Assembly: GCA_019671135.1 (NCBI GenBank)
Contig: JAHRHY010000003.1
Span: forward strand, 372,001-436,000
Direction of reading: 5' to 3'
DNA: 64,000 nucleotides
DNA from: Linnemannia hyalina
Taxonomy: Eukaryota > Mortierellomycota > Mortierellomycetes > Mortierellales > Mortierellaceae
A program made the position numbers and the translations under genes. Below the pieces are notes generated by a model, which was not told where the DNA came from, ran no database searches, and was given only the letters and a program-made list of their open reading frames with translations. This document shows, piece by piece, positions 37,069 through 47,399 of this stretch. Position 1 is the stretch's first letter, and each line of letters opens with the position of its first letter.

Positions 37069-39138
37069 ATGCCTACTTACTTCACATCCTCCCCCGGAAA
37101 GGTCATCCTCTTTGGTGAACATGCCGTCGTCTACGGCAAGGTACCGACCCCTTTTTACATTCGACAGCCTTCGCTCATCACAGGGACCAACAAGACCGTG
37201 TGAAACTTCCATCTGATGGAGGAACCTAACATCAAAACGTCTTTTTTTTCTTTTTTCTCGGCGTGTCATTTTCTTTGTAATATCTTTCGTAGGTGGCGAC
37301 GGCAGGCTCGTTGGGTCTTCGTTCGTATGCTTTGGTCCAGACTAGGGAGGACAAGAAGATCGAGGTCAACTTGCCAAATGTTCAGCTTGCTCGGTCCTGG
37401 AACATCAATGACGTCCCCCGTCAGGCTCGCTGGGAAGGTACCAAAAACACTCTACACCTTCAATTATACGCCACATCAGAATTCAGACAAGCGATTCAAC
37501 ATTACAGAGTATTAACGACGCACCTTTCCAATAATGCAACATCGTAGGATACCCATACCCACCACAATCAATGAACACAGACCTCCTCGACCAACTCACA
37601 AAATTCGTCGACCTGGGCAACCAAACCAACAGATCCCAAGCTGCCATTGCACTCCTCTACCTCCACTCCTTCCTCACCACCGATGAGACCCTCGCCCTGG
37701 GATACGACTTTGTGGTCCGATCCAACCTCCCCGTCGGCGCAGGGTTGGGATCCTCTGCATCTTACAGCGTCTGTGTCGCGACCGCCTTGTTGCAATTGAA
37801 TGGATACTTGTCGGCAGGGACGGGACTGGATGTGGCTGCTCAGCGGGATTTAGTCAACCAGTGGGCGTTCCAGGCAGAAAGGGTCATTCACGGGAACCCA
37901 AGTGGTATCGATAACACTGTCTCTACGCTCGGAGGCGCTGTCATGTTCAAGAAGGGTGAGAAGATCGAGCCCTTGCCTGGGTAAGTTCCTGAGAAGTAGT
38001 TTTGCTTTGAGTTTCGGGAGGAGTCAAAGTTTTGGAGATGATTGGATGCATGTGGAAGAAAGTCACTTAACGCTACATACTACATGCGTGCTTTGTTGTA
38101 TGTGTTTATTGCGTATATAGATTCCAGTCGCTCAGATTCCTTTTGACGAACACTCGTGTCCCAAGAGAGACACAAGTCCAGGTCGCCAACGTCAGGAAAT
38201 TGCACGACAAGGTAACATACACGGGCATAAGAGACACAACGGAGAAATGTTAAATGGACTCCCTGTTCGCATTCTGAGAAGTTAATGAGCGTGCCAATTA
38301 TTCATATTTTTTTTGTGGCACTGAACATATAGTTCCCAACGGTAGTGAACCCAATGCTGGACGCCATCAACGAGATCAGCAACTCTTGCAAGGATATCTT
38401 TAGTCAGGACGGATTGGACAGATCCCACCTACTCACTCGATTTGGTGTAAGTATCTCTCATCGATGATCTAGAAAGAGAGGAGCGAAGGGCACAGTGGCT
38501 GTACATTTCGCTATGGACCATGGAACTAACAGCAGACAACACTCTCCTCCTTTTGAATAAACGAATAAAATAGGAATTGGTGGATGTGAACCATGGGTTG
38601 TTGGCTGCATTAGGCGTCTCTCACCCATCACTGGAGAAGGTCCGTGAGATCTCCTCGAAACTCGGTCTCAAGTCCAAGTTGACGGGCGCTGGAGGAGGAG
38701 GTTGTGCATTGACCTTGATCCGCGATGGTAAGAAATGCTTTTTTTCAGGAATTCTGGACAAGGATATGTGTTTGGTTCTGGGACTGAGTAGAAAGATAGG
38801 GGATGGGATTGGAAGTCCTTCTAAATTTCATGGATATGAACTCATCCTGTCCTCTCCAACCCCTTTTTTTCCATAACCGAGTCACGTCCTTCCTACGTTT
38901 CCTCGCGATAAACATATATTGACCACCTTCTAAACTTACTTTCCTAGATGTCACACCAGAGACAGTGGCGGTTGTGAAACAGTTGCTGGAGGCAGAAGGA
39001 TTCCAATGCATGGAGACCAGTGTAGGAGGACCAGGAGCTGGTATCTTGACCCTCACCCACCCAACCACCATCGCTGAATTCCTCGCCCACGACAAAACCT
39101 ACTTTGATACCACCCAGAACTGGACCTACTTTGTCTAA
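37069..39138 (+). CDS. ERG12: Mevalonate kinase
   Basis: Seven exons: 37069-37140, 37293-37437, 37548-37980, 38121-38211, 38333-38446, 38574-38727 and 38948-39138, giving 399 aa, the normal size. It phosphorylates mevalonate with ATP to mevalonate-5-phosphate in the pathway feeding ergosterol, prenyl groups, dolichol and carotenoids. It is a GHMP kinase: motif 1 SSPGKVILFGEHAVVYGK (with the active-site lysine) ends exon 1; motif 2 LPVGAGLGSSASYSV binds the ATP phosphates; ERVIHGNPSGIDNTVS holds the catalytic Glu and Asp; motif 3 KLTGAGGGGCALTL lies near the C terminus. All catalytic residues look intact. The isoprenoid product is used by the kind of prenyltransferase represented by the PTAR1-like gene 20 kb away, but no regulatory link is visible. 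Confidence 0.97.
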
Positions 39139-39884
39139 GCAAGGAGTAGGAGTGTTCAGGATATAAAAAACAAGGGATGGATAATTCTTTCGACAACACC
39201 GACAGTCTCGGCCCCACTCCATAACATTTTTTCTTGGCCTCTCCGTATTAATTTCGCCACCTGAATGGATGCATAGTTGAGGAGCCGACGGAGAGGGTCC
39301 TCCGGTCTCGTCAACATTCCTGTGGTTCTTGGAACCACCCCACCGACTTTTTGTACTCCCCTTCCTCAACTTCTGTATCTCTCTCTCCCCGAAAGCATCA
39401 TATCTTAATAGAACCCATATACTACGCATTAAAAAAACGGATGTCTACTATCATTGTTCATCGGCAAATTACCACCCCGGTCCATCCGGACCCCTCGTAT
39501 TTGCCCTTTTTGCTATGGACCTTTGTCTAGGCACTCTGCGAGTGACCCGGCCCTTGCTCTTTATTTTCATATCTCGTTATGCCTCACACTGGCATCAATT
39601 GCTCTTCATATCGCTTCTCTCCCCAATGTCGAGGGATCCCCCTGCTTTTTTTCATTGCTCACTTTCTCATTCCTCACGCACATTGCCCTATCTGGATTGT
39701 GGCCTATGCCACCATCCTATTTGAAAAACAAAACACAAAGAGAGTGAGTGAGAGAGACAGATAGAGGAGAGCTCAGCACGGTTCATTTATTGGAGCAATT
39801 CAAAGCGCGACACCGTGCAACATCCGAGCGCAAAAACAAATGACTACTTGACGCACTTGCGCGACTTTTAGGTTGTTGCTGTAT

Positions 39885-39885
39885 C

Positions 39886-39920
<35 letters not shown>
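39885..39920. repeat. (CAGA)n microsatellite
   Basis: Nine units of CAGA, continuing into imperfect AAAGA/GAGA for another 25 bp. Confidence 0.95.
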
Positions 39921-41694
39921 AAGAAAGACAGAGAGACAGACATGAAAATAGGAAGAGGAAAGGCATTGGGAGGGAAAGTGGAGAGGAAGGACAACATGAA
40001 GTAAGGGTGCTGCTTTTGCTCAATGACCAAAGGAAAAAATAGATTGAAGTGATAGGACCATCTATCTCTCCCTTCCGAACGCACCAATCCAATTAGCTGT
40101 GAGGTTCCCCTTCATGTCCTCGGACCTCCTCTTTCCTCATTTCCCTTTGGCTCATGACTGTATGTCTTCTGTGTTGCCCCAGCATTTGATATTGTAGTTC
40201 ATTGTTATGGAAAAAGGGAGTTACTTACTTACCTAACAAGAACAGTCGGGGTCCGTTATTTTTTTCTATTTTTTAACGCGCGCATGCCCGAAAGTGACAG
40301 TGAGCGAAGAGAACGATATCAGTACTCATGCAATGCGGGTACAGAAAAGGGAGGGAGACAGAGAGAGAGAGAGAGAGAGGGAGAGATAAGGAGGGAGGGA
40401 GAGACTCGTATCCAAGGCAAGGCGGGATGTAAGCTGTACGTGTCGTCAGCAAAGACATGGACCCTTGTCGAAAGACGACAGACAACCAGACATGGAAATC
40501 GTACAGTAAGGAAAAATAAAGGGTCAAAGTCAAGAAGACACGCTTGCGAAATGAATGAAAAATAGAACCCATTTCCCTTTTGACTTTTCCCGGAGAAGAG
40601 AGCGAAGGCGAGTGTGTATGTGTGTGAGAGAGGGTCCAAGCCGACGAGGAAGGAAAAGGATGACGAGCTGAATGAAAAAGTGATGAGCAATGCTGCGATT
40701 ACCAAATGCCCAACACACACTCTCCAAAGAAGAGCAGTCTAGTCCCTGTCTGGCCTTTTGGTTAACCCCGAAGAAGAGGAGAAAGGAGGGGCACGGGGCA
40801 AAAGGAAAAGAAATGAAAGGGAAGAAGCACCAAAAATGCGCAAAGGGCAAGACGCGTAACGGTAGGGGGATCAATAGACTTTTTTTCAAACAGTTCAGGG
40901 TTTCTCCGTGAATAGATAGATGGGCGAGAGCAGAGAGAAAGGAGAGGGAAAGGGAAAGGGAAAGATAGGGCAGATGCGTGTGTTGTTAGGCGAGGCTTAG
41001 GCAAAAGAAATGAAAAGAAAGACGCGAGAGAGCCACTAAGTTAGTCGCGGAAGCAGGGGCAAGAAGTAGTTGAGAGATGAACAGGTCAGAAGGGAGAGAG
41101 AGCATTCTGTACATTTCTCTTAGTTAAATGAACTTGTTGACGACAACAACGACAACGAGGACCAAGATGATGATGCTGATGATAGTTAAGTTTTCTTGTT
41201 ATCGTTCGTGTTTGTTTTTGTTGTCAAGTGTCTGGAACACAAAAAAATCTTACATCTGTTTGTTGCTATTGTCACCACCCATTCAGCGTCAATTGGCTGT
41301 CAGCTGCCGTTTTTTTTCTCTGTGCTTTGTCCTTTTTACTAACTCCCCTGGTGATCACTATTTGGTACTACCGTGCCGTCAATATCATCGTTGTCAACCA
41401 TTACTCGAATTGTTTTTTGTTGTTCTTGTTCCTTATTGCTCTTTTGTTTCGCGCTTGTTGATGTTGTCCTTCGTACTAGGTTGGTGCCACCCAGGTGAAC
41501 GCGTTCAGCCCAATGGAACACCCCCATCCCTTCAGAATAAAAAAGCAGTAGACGTCGTGCTGGAGAGTAATAGAATGACAATACCAATAGACCCTAGAAA
41601 AAGACCGCATGGACCAGTTCGAGTCCTATTTACAACGCTGCAAATATGAAAGAGGGGAGGAGCGCCATGTTCGACTGTGATACTCATTTGGGTT

Positions 41695-41695
<1 letters not shown>

Positions 41696-41725
<30 letters not shown>
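41696..41725. repeat. Poly-T run of 30
   Basis: Thirty consecutive T, the longest homopolymer seen in the window. Confidence 0.95.
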
Positions 41726-41726
<1 letters not shown>

Positions 41727-44700
41727 GCTCAACTGGAACAATTGGAATTAGATCTGCGCCCTTGACCACTTGGTCAGCAAAACGGGGTTCAAGGAGAAAG
41801 GGGAGACAGGAGAGAGAGAGGAGAGAGATAGAGATAATGAATGAAAGATGGAGGTGCAAAGGGCTCTCATTAATCACTCACGCATTCATTCAGACGCGCT
41901 CACTCTCCTTTTTTTTGTGTATTTATCCAGCCGAGATAGAGTCCATGTGGAAAATAGATGTCGTTCATGAACAAAACAAGAAACACTAGACAGTCAACAC
42001 CAAGAAAGAAAAAAATGTTTGTTTTCCCGACTACACCCTTTGGATGTTGCCATAGAGTGGAGTGGCGTCTATTAATCCATGGACCATGGGTCGATTGGGG
42101 TTTGCTGCCAGCAATTGACAAACGCGCCATGCTTCCTCCCATTCATACCGCCACAGCGTACCATTCATATATACTTTTATGGAGAAGCAGTGTAGATAAA
42201 AAAAAGAAGCCATTGCGGAATGCAGTGAGCCAAATACCTTTTTTTTTTTTTTTGCTTCGGTAAAGGCTCTAAGCGACGCAAAAGTAAGACAAAAAAACAA
42301 TGAACCATGGTACGCAGGCACATACACATAAACATACATAACACCAACTACGTCTACAACGTCGACATGTATGAATATTGTTTTGTCCTCCCTTCTTCCT
42401 GTCCCCCCTCTTCTGCCCCCTAGAACACAAAAAATATGCTTGTAAGCAAAAGAGCAAAGATCAAGGAGACAGGCATGGAGAGTGAATGTCTCCTTTCCTC
42501 TACCTCCTCCTCTCTGTCTCCTGTCCCTTTTTTCCCTTTTTTTTCTCCTTTCCCTTTTTGATGCTCATATAACTTTTTACTATTGTATGAGTATGTTCGT
42601 CCATTGTCAATGCCCTTTGCAAAGCTCGGTTCGCATGAATTGAAAGAAAGGAACAAACTTGCTAGCCTTTTTTCGAACTTCTTCCGCCCAGACCCTTTTT
42701 TGGGCCATGATGGCCATTGGGTGCACCATGTGTGCATAGAGAACCAGAAACTAAAATAACCTTGTCTTTCCCTTCATCTATGCCATCGACCTGCCTATGC
42801 CTGTCATTTCAGGAGTTTCTCTATTTTGTTTTTCGTGGCGTTTGTAAAAAATAATACGGACTGAGATAGAGTTAAGTAAAAAAAACGATCAACGTGCACA
42901 TGTAGATAAAAGAGCACTCTTCAACTGATGTTGGTGAAGAACGGGTAACTGCCAAAAAAAAAAAAAAAAAAGAGCAACTGGCTCATCATCTAACGTTGCT
43001 GAGTGAGAGCCTTCCTCCCTCTATCTCTCTTCTCCTCCTTCATCCTTTTGGGGTCGGTTCTGTCATAGCATTCGCTAATTGCACAATTGCCCAATGCCCA
43101 TTGCCATTCATTACCACCGCTCTCTTTTCCTCTTCACTCTCATAGACATAGAGACACACACAGTCCTCTCAAACGCACTTCCTAATCTCACTGCACCGAG
43201 GTTTTCTAGACCCAGCATTGGTCCGGGGTACCATGAATTTAGATGGAACGGGGTACTACACACTCCCTTTCAATCTGAGTGAGCGAGAGCGAAAGATAGA
43301 GAGAGGTAAGTGAAAGGAGTCACCAATCCATATAGGGGCGCACATCAAAAAGAGGGTCGATCGGGCTTGATGATGCAAGTAGGATAGGAATGCCACCCCC
43401 ACACACTCAGGCTCAAACTCATGTACATGCACACACCACAAAAGTAATGAAAAGAACGCTATTCTGATAGCAATTGCCATTTGCGATTCGTCTCTGTTTG
43501 ACTTACTTGCATGCACCAGCTCATTTTCTACCCTTTATTAGCATTTCAATTGCTTACATGCCGACAATGCCCAAAAAAATTGATTATGGTCATTGAGTCC
43601 ATATCTTCTTTACTTCATCTGCCCAGACCCATTCGACCGAAATGAAAAGGCGAGGCAGTCCTAGAAGAAAAAGTGAGAGGGAGAGGGAGAGGAATTGTCA
43701 TTTTTCTCATTGTGATCGGTCAGGCCACTGTAGTACCACCCAGAATACTTGGCCTTTGCTTTTCCAGACTGCCTGAGCGCCATTGTACCTTTTGTTGCTG
43801 ATGCTGTTGGATGAGGTCACTCATACTATGCAAAAAAGCAGTGGTGGCACAAAGGAAGGAGGGCGCAAAAAGGGACAGTGAGGCAATGGTGAAAAAGCTT
43901 TAATCCCGAATGGACGGCGCACAGCGGAATGTTGCATAAAAACCCCCTTCTCCAGGCTTGCGAAGATCCTGACCCCTCTTTTTTGTGCGTATATTGTTTA
44001 TGCGATTGCGGTATTCAGGACCGAACGAAGAAAGGAGAAGCAATGGCAGCAGGAATACTGCCCTGTGCTTGTTTGCTCTTCTTCGTTGCTACACAAAACA
44101 CACACATACACACGTTTAGAGTGGTCCGATGGTTAATGAAACGCTATTTTGCCATTGGCATTGGGGTATAGCCTGAGTATTTCGTGGTGTTCCTGTTGGT
44201 CTTTGCGCTTTGTTGTTTTGTTTACATTTCTGTCTGCCACTTTTCTCCCCCTTCCGTCTGCTTGCCTTTTTCGTTGAGACGCATTGATCTCAAAGGAAGA
44301 GAGAACAAAGGGAAGAAATGAGAAGGAGGAGTACGAGACGGAGACAAAGCGGAAAATGCAGAAGAGGGGGGAGTCATCGTGCACAACCCTACTAGGGTTG
44401 GGCAGGGCAGGGCAGGGCATAAACAAGCAAGCAATGACGGACGAGGGCAAGGGAAAGAGGTTTTTGTGTAACCACACCGGATTTGAATTGGCAATAGTAA
44501 AGAGTAACCCACGTTTTGAAATGAAGTTTTCTTTTCTGTTGGGCGTATGTCTCCTTATGCCCTCTCCCCCTGTCAATTTCTGTGTGTGTGTATGTATGAA
44601 TGTGTGTATGTGGGTGTTTGCTTCCCCTGACAATTTTGATTATAGGTAACGCGACAGTTCGTTGGGGATAGAACGCGTTCATTTCACGAGTGTGTGTGTA

Positions 44701-45460
44701 ATGTGAATGCGAGGATCGAATGAAGGGGGTGTTTGAGAAGAGAAGAAAAAAGGGAAAAGGGAGATAGAGGGAATTGCTGGGCCAATGGGAGGAATGAGAG
44801 ACTGCCCGAGTATATGTGTCTTTGTAATAAAGGGTAAAGGAGAGGCATGTACAAATTCCCGGCTACAGATGATGGGGAGGATCAATGACTCTGGTACCTG
44901 AACCTGAATAAGAGAGATGGAAGGGGAGAGAGAGAGATCGAGACAGAGACGGAGGAAGGGAGACGGTGTGTGTGTGAGAGACGGAGCAGGCATCATCTAC
45001 TGTTACTCGGGATCCCTTTTCACCCTTCAATATTCATTCCTTTGCGTTTTTTTAGGAGTGGAAGGGAGACCAAAGAAAAGGCAATGAGAGGAACGGTTGA
45101 CTGTAACCTTACTCCTCTGGATCCTTGCCTTTTGTCACTCAAGTACGACAGCTATTGGCCGTCTCGAGTAATGACATCGCCATCCAAGGCTTACTTTCTG
45201 GCCACTGAAGAATAAAAATTACAACTCTCAATGTCAATATCGATGCGAAATGAGGGACTCTCCAAAAAGCGAGAGTTTCTCTCCTTCCTTGTTGAACGTT
45301 CTCCCGCAAACCTAATGAGCATGGAGACAAAACAACAGACCCTAATCTTCATAGACCTCAATATTTGTCCGAGTTTTGGGGGAGCCACTGCCCGCCACCG
45401 CCATCTAGTTTTATACTTTCAGTCGCCTACTTTTTCTTGTAACCCATGCAGGCGACGAGC

Positions 45461-45721
45461 TGTGTTTTGGTTAGTATCTCACGATAAGGTGCGAGTGCGC
45501 ACCGCAATTGAGAATTATGAATGACAACAAGGATCACAATGTGCAACCATGAGTTGCTTCCATGAGCATATGATAGTTCATTTAACTATGAGAAGAGGTC
45601 GATTAGCTATGGATGATTGGTGGATTAAAGCTTGAGGTTGGTTGCGAGTGGTTTTTTTTCATTTTTTGTCGGGAACATCTGAGCGATCCTGAGAAGAATG
45701 GTGGTGTGTTTTGGTTAGTAT
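45461..45721 (+). repeat. Spaced 17-bp direct repeat
   Basis: TGTGTTTTGGTTAGTAT occurs at 45461-45477 and again at 45705-45721. Each copy is followed, after 35 to 62 bp, by a second shared element TTATGAATGA (near 45515 and 45787), which suggests an old local duplication. Confidence 0.6.
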
Positions 45722-46625
45722 TGTTGGTACAGTGTATTGTTACTTTTTCAATGGCCAATGGTGCAAAATGGTTATCAGTGGAGATTTATGAATGATCGAG
45801 TATTCAATTGGCGTGAGTAGCGGACAAGTAAACAAAAACTGAACCCCATAGGACGATTGACAGAGCATTAGATAGGATGAGAGTATCAATTGAACTCGGG
45901 ATGAATGGAAGAATATGGGATAAGAGTTGTTGAGCAATATGGTATCAGTCAATACGCCGTAACCCTTGGGTTCATGCTCTCGGCCGGGTCGTGCCATGGA
46001 CAGGGATATGCTTGATGGATGATGAGGTTGGCGGAAGAGGGTATAGTTTTTCTTATTCAGTCTTCCATTATTGAAAGGCTGTTTTGTCATGTTTGCTGGG
46101 TTCGTTTTCCATCTTATTTTTTTTTTGTTTTCTTTTGATGCTAGTGCTTGCTTGACTCTCCGTCCTGGCCTTGAGGAAAAAAGAAAATGGAAAATGGAAA
46201 ATGGAAAAGGGTAAAATACCAAGTATATGCTTGTCTGGGTGAGTGAGTTGTATGTTGTGTGTTTGGGAAGGAAGAAAAGTATATGTGTGTGTGTGTGTGT
46301 GTGTGTGAGTGTTGTGCTCTCTTTGCTTTGTTGTTGTTTGTGTTTGATTATTATTTATTTTAATAAGGAGACAAGCAAGGATTGAATCGCGAATGAATAT
46401 ACACACCAGAATTTGTTACGAGCATGAGAGAGAAAGGGAAGGATAGTCAGGGATTTCATTTGTTTGTGCCGTCCATGCCCATGTCCAAGGTGCACACACA
46501 CACCATCATTATTTTGGTGGCCCTCTACTCCCCCTTTCTTCGCTCTTTTCCCCCCTGTGTTGTTGTTGTATTGAATTGAGTTGCTTGTTGTTGTTGGCCC
46601 ATGGTTGATTTCGACTCCGACCGAG

Positions 46626-46632
46626 TATAAAA
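46626..46632 (+). promoter_or_regulatory. TATA box and start of the polypyrimidine leader of gene D
   Basis: TATAAAA is followed by CT-rich sequence from about 46640 to 47399, right up to the ATG of zinc-finger gene D. Predicted leader length is about 740 nt, unless introns shorten it. Confidence 0.6.
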
Positions 46633-47399
46633 CCATTTCCCTCGCCGCCCACTCTCCCCCTTCCTTCCTTCTTTCTTTCCTTGTCTTTCACTTTCACTTT
46701 CACTTTCATTCACATCCATCATCATCCTCTCTCTCGCTCTCTCTCTTACTCACTCTCTCTCTTTATCTCTGACTCTCGTTGTTCATTCTCTCACTCCCGT
46801 CTCACTCTCTCTCGACTCGACCCTCTTCGTCGTTCTCATTCCTCTCTCTTCTCGCTATCCACTTCTCTCTCTCTCTCTCCTTCCCCTTTGACATATCAAC
46901 ACTTTATTTGTCTTACTCCCCTTCTTTGTCAGCCATCGAAACCGGCAACCATTGAGACCCTTTTGATACAATATCCACACACACACTCTCCGTCTTTTTT
47001 TTTTCTCTCTCGTTTCTCGGTCAATCGATTGCACTTATTCCCTTCTTCGCTACCCACCCTTTTGCGATTCAATTTTCCTTGCAAACTGTTGTCACTTTCT
47101 CGGTGTTTACTTTCCCTTTTACTTGTTTGCCTTATTTTCATATTGCTATCCTGCCCTTTTGACGTCGTACCTTACTTTCCCTCGACGACCCTACTGTTAT
47201 TTTCCTCTTCTTTTGTTTTCTTCATAAGAGTCACCATCTATCATCACTCACTCAACCCTCATCAGTCCATTTTTTCGTGTTCACACTTGCCACTCTTGTA
47301 TATAAACAGCTCTTTAGGGAAAACTTTTTCTTCGTTTTTTGCGCCCTCTTTTTTCACCCACACTCGCCTTCAACACTCACGCAACCCTATATACCCAAC

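Larger units (their letters stand above)
39139..46625. other. Gene-empty island with strand-biased tracts
   Basis: About 7.5 kb in which no protein family, convincing splice pattern or RNA gene was recognised. Two segments, about 40280-41100 and 44280-45000, are strongly purine-rich on the plus strand, like the minus-strand leaders of real genes, but no coding region follows them. The region holds several microsatellites and homopolymers (listed separately). It could contain noncoding transcripts or rapidly evolving short genes. Confidence 0.5.

Noticed and set aside
41128..41649. 173-codon plus-strand frame with hydrophobic segments
   Set aside because: There is no family resemblance or coding bias; hydrophobicity follows from T-rich DNA.
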